DNA of 64,000 nucleotides from Macrostomum hystrix (taxonomy: Eukaryota > Platyhelminthes > Macrostomidae). The stretch spans positions 22,187,501 to 22,251,500 of the forward strand of contig CATNEN010000001.1 of assembly GCA_950097015.1 (NCBI GenBank). The letters are read 5' to 3'. The notes under the pieces are model-generated. The model saw only the letters and a program-made list of their open reading frames with translations, made no database searches and was not told the origin of the DNA. Shown here piece after piece: positions 55,986 to 64,000 of the stretch; position 1 is the stretch's first letter, and each line of letters starts with the position of its first letter. Made by a program: the position numbers and the translations under genes.

Positions 55986-56448
55986 ATATATTATTTTCAT
56001 TTCTAGTGCAATCTGTTGTTCAATACAGTGCAGGTCTTTCTTGTGCGAGCCGATCGATAAAATCTGGGGTTTGGAAAATAGCTTTAGTGCACACAGGAGG
56101 CAAAGACCGTATGAAAGATAAACTATAATTTGTACATGTGGCGCCGCGTAATATAATCGCGTTTTTCTTAGCTTAAGTAATTCTAACGTGTTTACCTCAT
56201 ATTTTGGTATAGAAAGCAAAAAGAATTGGCTGCACAGCAATGCTATGAAATGAATAATGGAATGCGCCTCACACCCGCACAATTTTTCTTTCTTGCCTTC
56301 ACTCTCACATACGAGTATTAATAAACTGAGTGGCATGCTCGAAGCAGAATAAAATATCAGCTGACAAAAAAGTGGCATTTATCGGTGCCATATATCCTCT
56401 CAGGCCGATTTGGCTGCTTTAACACTTTCATCCCTACTCTATTTGGGA

Positions 56449-56460
56449 AATATTTTCCAG
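56449..56460 (+). other. Splice acceptor just upstream of ankyrin-kinase A ATG
   Basis: gggaaatattttccag ends 1 nt before the ATG at 56462. Confidence 0.6.
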
Positions 56461-56461
56461 C

Positions 56462-59400
56462 ATGTCTAGTGACATCGTGGTAAGATCAGATCTTTGCCAA
56501 TGTTGGATTAGTCATTTTCTTGGACTTAGCCTTAGTCATAGGGATGTGAGGTGTAGTGATAAAAATGATACATAACTAATATTAGTTGATTTGTTTTACC
56601 AGTTGCAGTCGCGCCGACTTGCCACTCTAGTCAGCCATGGAGACTTCTGTCTGGTAAGAAAAATAGCCACCCCAGACCTGGTGACAGCCGCAGATGAGTT
56701 GGGCCGAACCGTACTCATGCTTGTGGCCGAAAATCGTGACACTCCTGTTGATAGCGAAAAGTGTATTTCGTACTTGCTCAGTCTCGGCGCAGATCCGGAA
56801 GTGACTAATGAGGCTGGTGACACGGCTGCGCACATCGCTGTGAGGTTGGACCACCTGCGACTCTTGACGCTGCTGCCGTTCGGTGCGAAGTGGCTGCAAA
56901 ACTGCCAGGGCGCGACTCCGCTGATGGAGGCTGCCCAGAGAGGCAGCTGGAGATGCGCCAAGCACCTGATGCACCTGCTGAGGCAGAGGTGTCACAATAA
57001 TTGCCGGAGGTTTGGCAACGATGAAAGACTGCGCCTGCTCGGTCTTACTAATCATGAAAATAAAAGTGCAGCGGATTTAGCTAAGCTGGCAGGCAACTCA
57101 GAGTTGGCCATGGATATCGAGCGGTGAGTTTTTGGTGAAACAGTTCAGGTATAAAACAATTCCTTCTTCTAGCTAGTTATAATAGTGTAAGTATTTGCTG
57201 AAGGGCTGTAGGCATTGACACATCATTTGGTGACAATTGATCCACAGCCAGCGAAGAGGCATTTCTGCCCATTTCGCAGACTCCTATGAGCACACCACAG
57301 ATACCGTACGCAGGCACACACTCACACAGGGTGAGTACATCTACCCGGAGTTACTCATCGTCAAGCAGTATACGCCCTCTCTGTACCTTGGAGGTTGGCC
57401 CACAAGGGTGTCAACGATTGCATGACAAGCCCCAAGCCTTCACTCTTGAAAATTTGCAGCGAATTGCGGCTTTCCGTAGATAAGCAGGGCTTCATCAGCG
57501 GCCTGACAGAGCGCGTGAGTGATGGTCTCATCATCGAATTTCAAACCTTCATTGCCTCTTACCACTTTTTGCCTCTTTAAATGGTTAAAGCGTGAGCTCT
57601 AACTCGGGATTTCCATCCGAACCACCACAGGAGGAGTCGCATCGAGCAGAGCTGTGCCGCTTAGTCAAGGCCGGCGACGACGCGAGGCTGCTGCGCGTGG
57701 CCACACGTGAAAACATGGATCTGCCCGATGACAAGGGCTTCACCGCATTGCTTCGGGCTGCGGAAAACACTGAGCTGAAAGATGCGGCGGTTTGGACGCG
57801 CCTGCTGCAACTGTCTGACCCGACCTGCGCCACTGTGTGGTCGGACAGCTGCCTGCACATTGCGGCCGGCAGCGGGAACACAACGGCAGCCTCCGCTCTG
57901 CTGAATGCTGGAGCGTCTGTTAATTGCAAAGGCCAATTTCAGTTCACGCCCCTCCTCAAGGCAGCAAGCGAAGCGCCAACAGAGACGGCAGATGCAGTCG
58001 GCTGGGTTCTGCTGGCCTCTGGATCTGACTGGAGCCTCACAGATCGGAAGGGCAGAACCGCGTTGGATCTAGCCCGCCAGTGCAGGAGAGACAAGCTGGC
58101 CAATATGCTGCTTAGGTGAGTTCAGGATCAAATTTGTACTGTGTTTCCGCTGCCTGAAAATTGTAAATTCGGAGCAGATGTACACACTTGTGTGAATGTG
58201 TGTATTTGGCTGCGTACGGTATCTGAGTGCCTACGTGCTCAGGAGTATGTGGAATAGGAATACTATAACAAAAATGACACGAATTATTGGTCCGTGAGGA
58301 AAATATATAATGAGGCAGTCTATCATTTAAATGTGCTATCTCACAGCGCGTTTCATTCATTTCGCATTTGCAGCTACGAGGAGACAGAATTTTTACAGGA
58401 GCCTCTTGAACCACCGTAAGTTACCACCTGCTGGCCTTCTAATCAGTGTTCTTGATATTGGCTCTGGTCGATACCATGTTTTGGATTGAAATACTTGCTG
58501 TCATTTATATCGTAAATATGAAAATCTTCAGTCCTCCATTTCGCGAGAGCTGGACCACTGTGCGACTCATTGGTAGAGGAGGTTTCGGCGAAGTTCACGA
58601 GGTCACGACCGACCGGGCTGTGATTTGCGCCGCGAAAGTCCTCAAACTGCCTGTACAACTCGGGGAAGACTTGGAAGCTATCGATAGCAAGGTGAACAAA
58701 GCTATTGAAAACGAAAAGAATATTTGTTATATGAGGCACGACAACATTGTCAGGTTCATGTACATGACTCAGCCAGAGCCAGCAAAGTTGGTGCTTTTCA
58801 TGGAGCTGCTGTCCGGCCGTTCATTAGAACAATACATTAACCACGTTCGTCTTGCTGAGGATATTATTCGAGCATTCTGTATTCAGGTAAATTCCTTTTA
58901 AGATGCTTTGTCAAAAGCTTATTTCAATGATTGACATAATCACATTGCATTTCCGAGCGTACGTCCGACACCGCCAACGGGCCGGATTTTGTTTGCCCAG
59001 CTCACGCTGGTAATTGCGACTCTGGAGTCGCGTATCTTGAAGTTGCTGCTGTTTTTGTTGCTGTTGAAATAAAAAAATAGGTCCACTAAACCTTTAGCAT
59101 CTTTTTGTTCGCAGATTTGCAGCGCACTGACGTACATCCACAGCCGAGAGCCACCAGTGATTCACAGAGACATCAACTGCAGCAACATCATTGTACTCGC
59201 TGACAATAGTAGAATCAAACTGATCGACTTCGGCCTGTCCACCAAGCTCGAGGAGTCTGTCACCCACATCTCTGCGTCCACCGCATTTCCAAAGGGCACC
59301 TTGAACTTCCTGGCACCTGAGCTTGTGGCACCCGCAGAACAAGCAAATCCTCAATATAGCAAAGGCTCAGACATATGGGCCTTCGGATGCTCAATCTACC

Positions 59401-59606
59401 AGATGAGCTCTGGAACAAGGCCTTACGCCAGGATAACCAACCTTCTTCAGCTGGCTCAGCAGCTCAACAATAGCGGCGCGCCACAGCTTCCAGACGGCTG
59501 CTCAGAGAAGCTGCGAGATTTTTACGCATTCTGCACTGCCCGAGACCGCAGGCAACGAAAGTGCGCCAATGAGCTCATGAATCATGAGTTTTTTGCGACA
59601 AAATAG
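56462..59606 (+). CDS. Ankyrin-repeat protein kinase, copy A
   Basis: Exons 56462-56479, 56603-57123, 57460-57514, 57631-58115, 58374-58415, 58532-58886, 59115-59606; phases 0, 2, 0, 2, 2, 0 all agree; 655 aa. Residues about 7-180 and 199-360 hold two blocks of ankyrin-like repeats (for example GRTVLMLVAENRDTP, AGDTAAHIAVRLDHLRLL, GATPLMEAAQRGSW, DSCLHIAAGSGNTTAASALL, RKGRTALDLARQ). A Ser/Thr kinase domain follows, about 374-655: GRGGFGEV loop, CAAKVL Lys, NEKNICYMRHDNIVRF, HRDIN (about 509-513), DFGLS (about 530), GTLNFLAPEL and SDIWAFGCSIYQM. The fold looks STE/MAP3K-like, a tentative assignment. Odd: the catalytic-loop Lys two residues after the HRD Asp is Asn. No transmembrane segment. 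I do not recognise an orthologue; substrate and pathway are unknown. Copy B lies 2.4 kb downstream with the same exon pattern. Confidence 0.85.
57190..57455 (-). mobile_element. SINE family B, 5'-truncated copy in ankyrin-kinase A
   Basis: Landmarks cacatcatttggtgacaa, ccacagccagcgaagaggc, agataccgtacgcaggc and gacaagccccaagccttcac. It fills most of intron 2 (57124-57459) and ends a few bases before the exon 3 acceptor, so that acceptor lies at the SINE boundary. The tRNA-like head is missing. Confidence 0.8.
58165..58250 (+). mobile_element. SINE family B internal fragment
   Basis: The reverse complement of this stretch of intron 4 reads ctcctgagcacg..gcagtcagataccgtacgcag-like sequence followed by cacacaagtgtgtacatctg, matching the middle of family B in the opposite orientation to the intron 2 copy. 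Confidence 0.6.
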
Positions 59607-60324
59607 CACGAGGCTTGCAACTGTGCTTTGTTTTGTTTAGAGTTTTTCTTTAAAACAGATTTAGTAGCCGAGTATTTTCAACTGTTCTGTTATGCAAATG
59701 AATAGACCTTGGTTGCGTCTTCGTCGTGAAATATTATTTAACAAGTTTTAAATTGCACTGGTATCCATTTCACTGCTCACTGAACCGAAGCATTTAAACA
59801 ATTTAAACAAAACTTTTTTGTTTTCAAAGGCAGTAATTCTCACTGTACGTCTGGGATAAAGGTCCAAAGACTCCAACGATTGCTCAGCAGACACACTAAG
59901 TTTAACTGGGCGTAGAGAATTACAAATGAATAATGATTATGTGTTGCACAAAACTTTATCCGTTCTCGCTTACAGTCGACAAAAAGCCTAGCTTAATCTC
60001 CACAATACGTATGGGTGTAAGTCCAGATGATTACATGAAAACTCTCTCGCTTCTTCATATCTAAAATAATTGAGTATCTTATTTGCCTAAAAATCAAAAC
60101 GAATCATTTTGATTAAATGTTGACTTTTATATAGTCTTATTTAACATTTGAGATGAGTAAAAGAACTCCATAATTTAAATATTCTTGAAGAGTTGGCAGG
60201 TTTTTAATTCGCTTTAAATTATGCTTCTTGTCTAATTAGCTCGTTTCTTAGAAAAAGTTTAGGAAGCAGTTTTTTGCAGAAAGAAAATATAATACGAAGA
60301 TTAGCGAAAGATTAGCAATATGGG

Positions 60325-60575
60325 TGACTCATCTCTCTTCGGTCTCGTCTCATCTCTCTCTGGAGATGGAGAGACTCATCTCTCTCTGGAGATGGAGAGA
60401 CTCATCTCTCTCTGGAGATGGAGAGACTCATCTCTCTCTGGAGATGGAGAGACTCATCTCTCTCTGGAGATGGAGAGACTCATCTCTCTCTGGAGATGGA
60501 GAGACTCATCTCTCTCTGGAGATGGAGAGACTCATCTCTCTCTGGAGATGGAGAGACTCATCTCTCCTCGTTCTT
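60325..60575 (+). repeat. Minisatellite, 26 bp unit, partly self-complementary
   Basis: Eight to nine near-identical units: gactcatctctctctggaga followed by tggaga. Each unit contains tctctc and gagaga blocks, so transcripts or single strands could fold into repeated hairpins. Confidence 0.95.
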
Positions 60576-60609
60576 ATCTCTTCCCTTTAATTAATTTAAC
60601 CTACGCAAC

Positions 60610-60820
60610 AATTAGGCGGGGCTTCTGAAGGCTGTGTAGGGCTGTTCAGTCCATGGACTGGGGGGACGCCACACCCAAACTCCAATTACCACAGAGTAAT
60701 GCTTCCTAAAAGTGTCTTGCTAAAGTACACAAATTGTTCCAGTAGAGTTGGGAATCGAACCGCTGACCTTCAAGTCTCTTCAAGTCCGACGTTCCAACCA
60801 CTAAGCTACAACCCCCTACC
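60610..60820 (-). mobile_element. SINE family A copy between the kinase genes
   Basis: Reverse orientation; the minus strand reads gtagcttagtggttggaac (A-box-like), cggttcgattcccaac (B box), tagcaagacact and tccatggactgaacag. Same order as the 10.1 kb copy; the 3' end is truncated. Confidence 0.8.
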
Positions 60821-60821
60821 T

Positions 60822-60906
60822 GGTCTTGGTAGAAAGCCGCGGAATCGAACTCAAGCACCTTGGCATCAGAGGCTAACGCATTAGGCGTTCTGCTGGCGCA
60901 CGTCTA
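60822..60906 (-). mobile_element. tRNA-like fragment, probably a SINE head
   Basis: The minus strand reads gcgccagcagaacgcctaat..., then ggtgcttgagttcgattcc, an A box/B box pair resembling the family B head. It abuts the SINE A copy. The ends do not pair as an acceptor stem, so it is not called as a tRNA gene. Confidence 0.5.
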
Positions 60907-61525
60907 ACACTGGTTACAGCTTATATTTATAAAGCGGAGTAAACTGTAATGCTGGACATTGCAGGAAGTCCTGGTTTAAACAACCGCGATAAGAGAAAAA
61001 TAAAAGAAGAAATAATTTTGGGTAGTGTACAATACTGGCGACTGCAATTGCTACTCTGGGTAGCTGAACTTTAAGAATTTTGAAAGCCGACTGCTAGTGC
61101 GGCGGCTAAAAGCGCGAGTTGTACATTAGTTATTGTACGCGCAAAGGCGGTGGCAGGTAGGAGAGAGAAGTTCATAAAATGCTGCCAATGCCGCACACAC
61201 ACCTCAGCTATATAGCCAGTTCGATATTGGCAGTTTTAGTGAAGCAAACCAATTGTGCATGAGAGACAAGTGACAGATCAATGTAAAAAAGCCGTTTAAG
61301 AAGAATAACTCTGTGTTGGACTCTCTGCATTGGTAAGTACGAGCGTAGTTTACTTTTTGCTGAGCTCAAATTTGCACATTCCGGCTTTCCAGTTCCAGTA
61401 ACTTCATTGAGCTTCAGAGACTTAAAACAGAAAATCTCCTCCATGATGTGTCCAAGGAACACCCTGCAGCTACTGTCTCATCTCCTCCCTGGTGTGTTTG
61501 AGGACAACCCTGTATTCATAATTTG

Positions 61526-61832
61526 CAGGAGGGCTGTGGGCAATGGCACATTATTAAGTGACACTAGACCTGCAGCCAGCGAGGAGGCAGTTCTTCCCGT
61601 TCCGCTGACTCTTGAGCACACTCACACAGATATCTTTCGCAGGCATACACTCGCACAGGTGTGTACATCTGCTTTGACTTTCTTCATCGTCATCGTCATC
61701 GAAATTGCACGAAAAGCCCCCAAGCCTTCAGTACGCGGCAACGCCCCTGATTAATATGGCTTCACCGTGAAATCGAGCTCAAAAACCTTGTAGCAAGAGG
61801 AAAACGCTTTATGCGCCCTGCCACTCACCTCC
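61526..61832 (-). mobile_element. SINE family B copy upstream of ankyrin-kinase B
   Basis: Nearly complete: gcaggagggctgtgggcaat, gacctgcagccagcgaggag, cagatatctttcgcaggc, agcccccaagccttcagtac, and on the minus strand the decayed tRNA-like head around 61832-61760. It ends about 145 bp before the ATG of copy B. Confidence 0.8.
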
Positions 61833-61958
61833 ATGAGAAGTACCACCCTACAGACTCTTCCATCGCCTCCCTGGTGTGTCCACAGGACCACTCTCCAGCT
61901 ACTGACCAATCGTTACTGTCAAATTCTCACAGGATCAAGTTCAAGACCGAGCACACGG

Positions 61959-61970
61959 CATCAATCGCAG
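61959..61970 (+). other. Splice acceptor just upstream of ankyrin-kinase B ATG
   Basis: ggcatcaatcgcag ends 8 nt before the ATG at 61979; another possible acceptor, tctcacag, ends at about 61932. Confidence 0.5.
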
Positions 61971-61978
61971 AGGCGGCA

Positions 61979-63882
61979 ATGTCTGACAGGGGATCGAGTA
62001 AAAAGACAGCTGTTGAGGACGTCTCTGTGGGTGACGTTCGTACTGCATTTAAGTAGCATGAGTAGGTTCTTAGCTTGCCGCTCTTAAGCCTTAATGGACA
62101 AGCGTATTTTGTTTGCAGAAAAAGCTGCAGAGACTAGCGAAGATCATCATTCAAGGAGACTTCGGACAGATGCGAGAGCTGGCAACGCGTGAGCTGGTGA
62201 CGGCGATCGATGAGAACCGGCAAACAGTTCTCATGCTGACGGCGGACGCTCGCGACACTCCCGTGCAGACTGAGAAGTGCATCCTGTACCTGTTTGAGCG
62301 CGGCGCAAAACCGATAGCGACTGACTCAGCTGGCGACACGGCTGCTCACTTCGCAGCCAGGCGGGACAACCTCCGGATCCTGGCCCTGCTGCCGTTCAAC
62401 GCAAAATGGCTGCGGAACAAGCAGGGAGCGACACCGCTGATGGAGGCTGTACGAGCTGGCAGCCTTAGATGCGCCAAGCACCTGCTGCACCTACTGAGAC
62501 AGCAGAGGTACAATGAATGCACGCAGCTTGGTAACTCAAAGAGAAAGAAGCTACTGGGTCTGAAGGATCTCAGTGGTAGGACTGCACTCGATATCGCCCT
62601 TCAGATTGATAGGCCAGACCTGGCCAGCAGCATCGATCGGTGAGCCTTCAGCTGTACTCGATATTTGTTTCATCGTAAAAGAGTTTAGTGTACAGCGCCT
62701 CTTTAATTTCAGGGAGATGTTTCTCATCGCCAATCAGGACGGTCTGATTTCCAACCTTCCAGTGTTGGTGAGCATTTCCAACCTAATATCTTTGCTGACG
62801 GTCAGATTCTAACTAAATCCGCTGTTGCTTTCAGGAAACTACAGTTCGAGAGAATCTTGAATTGCTGCTTAGATCGGGTGACATCGCTAGGGTCCAACAA
62901 GAAGTGACCTGCAACACTTGCGACCTACCTGACCGTCTGGGGGCTACCATCTTGATGCGGCAATTTCAGCAGACCGAGCTTCTAGATGAAGCTCTGTGTC
63001 AGAAGCTGCTTGAGCTGACTGATCCAACCTGCGCTGACGTGTGGGCTGCCCGTTGCTTGCACTGGGCTGTGGCCAGCGGGAACTCTGCAGCCGTTCGCTC
63101 CCTACTCATTGCTGGTGCCTCAGTCAACAGTCGAGCTCTCTGCGGCTCCACGCCACTCATGTGGGCAGCTGTTTTCACGCCGGTAGATGCTGCCGCCACA
63201 ATTGGCAAGGCGCTGCTGGCCGCTGGATCGAACTGGTGCCTGAAGGACAAGCGGAAGAGGACTGCACTGCTTCTGGCTGAAGAGCATGAAAAGTTTGAGC
63301 TAGCTGAGCTTCTTCGGGGGTACGTCTTTGTGATTTGTGACCTCGTATGTTGTAAGTTTTTCCTGTTTTGAAACTCTCTCACTAAAGTTAAATTTTAGGT
63401 ACAAAGAAAAGAAGTACTTCGATGAACCTTTGGAGCTACCGTGAGATTCGAAATACTCTAATATACGCTCATAAAGAGTGAGCCTTCACATTAACGCTTT
63501 TCTGAAACTTCCCTTTCGCATGTGCAGGCCTCCGTTCCTGAAAAAGTGGGACTTCGAGCGAGCCTTGGGAAGAGGAGGCTACGGCCGAGTTGATCAAGTG
63601 CTCACGGACAGAGGCATCAGGTGCGCTGCGAAGACCATCAGACTGCCATTACAGGGAAGCGATCAAATAGATTCGATTAGGAGAAAAATTGATCAAACAG
63701 TGGAGAGTGAAAAGAACCTGTGTCGACTGCGACATGACAATATTGTACTCTTCTACCACATCACCGTGAAAGATTCTATTAACGCTGTGCTGTTTATGGA
63801 GCTTCTGGATGGCCGCACATTGGAGATTTACATAAACAAACAGCCTCTTAACGAGTGTACTGTTCGATATTTTAGCATTCAG
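61979..63882 (+). CDS. Ankyrin-repeat protein kinase, copy B (partial, runs off the window)
   Basis: Exons 61979-62026, 62119-62639, 62713-62767, 62835-63319, 63399-63440, 63528-63882; the last exon (catalytic loop to C terminus) is beyond 64000. Exons 2-6 are 521, 55, 485, 42 and 355 nt, exactly the lengths in copy A, with the same phases. Protein identity is roughly half by eye. Ankyrin motifs: NRQTVLMLTADARDTP, AGDTAAHFAARRDNL, GATPLMEAVRAGSLRCAKHL, ARCLHWAVASGNSAAVRSLL. Kinase N lobe: GRGGYGRV loop, CAAKTI Lys, EKNLCRLRHDNIVLFYHI and LFMELLDGRTLEIYI. Exon 1 (MSDRGSSKKTAVEDVS) is unlike that of copy A and rests only on an in-phase donor (gtgggt), so it is the weakest part. Whether the catalytic loop keeps its Lys cannot be seen. 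Confidence 0.8.
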
Positions 63883-64000
63883 GTATGGTCTCAATTAAAG
63901 TTTAATGCGAGTTTTTGTACTGTACTTTTTTATTGAAATGCGCACGCCGATTGGGTGCTGATTTTTTTGTTTATTTGATGTTGGTAAAAAAAGGCTGAAC

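Larger units (their letters stand above)
59607..61525. other. Spacer between ankyrin-kinase copies A and B
   Basis: No gene recognised. It contains a 26 bp minisatellite (60.32-60.57 kb), a SINE A copy (60.61-60.82 kb) and a further tRNA-like fragment (60.82-60.91 kb). The remainder is AT-rich without visible structure. Confidence 0.7.

Overview
This is animal (metazoan) nuclear DNA. Genes are interrupted by GT-AG introns. The recognisable proteins are an EGF receptor, a TGF-beta type I receptor, ciliary genes (DNAAF1 and IFT139/TTC21B) and a mitochondrial ribosomal protein. Intergenic and intronic DNA carries tRNA-derived SINEs, a decayed LINE and many tandem arrays. Sequence divergence, short 5' leaders beginning just after a splice acceptor, and an operon-like gene cluster fit a spliced-leader-using lophotrochozoan such as a free-living flatworm. 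That assignment is an inference and no species is claimed.

Layout. 0.8-5.4 kb (-): EGFR in one uninterrupted exon. 9.5-20.5 kb (-): STARD10 in 5 exons, with an 8.1 kb intron holding three tandem arrays. 21.4-22.8 kb (-): TTC1, 2 exons found, initiator exon not found. 24.6-31.8 kb (-): a TGF-beta/activin type I receptor in 5 exons, with a 1.3 kb inverted-repeat element in intron 1. 33.6-52.0 kb (+): DNAAF1, MRPL54, NUDT14 and TTC21B head to tail, 323-382 bp apart, each with a splice acceptor upstream of its ATG. 52.0-56.4 kb: no host gene, a decayed LINE and SINE pieces. 56.5-59.6 kb and 62.0 kb to the window end (+): two tandem paralogues of an ankyrin-repeat protein kinase, the second cut off by the window edge.

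Exon models were built by hand from reading-frame continuity, splice phase and remembered family alignments. For STARD10, the type I receptor, DNAAF1, TTC21B and ankyrin-kinase A every junction keeps phase, giving proteins of about 286, 882, 451, 1317-1330 and 655 aa.

The most interesting signals are five. (1) Candidate spliced-leader acceptors next to start codons, including TTC1 and MRPL54, where the leader itself might supply AUG. (2) The four-gene operon-like cluster. (3) TTC21B, where 11 of 13 introns hold their own private minisatellite, and two of these arrays are reverse-complementary and flank exon 4 plus two candidate microexons. (4) The tandem ankyrin-kinase family, with identical internal exon lengths and an HRD-I-N catalytic loop in copy A. 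(5) A type I receptor with enlarged ectodomain, juxtamembrane region and activation loop.
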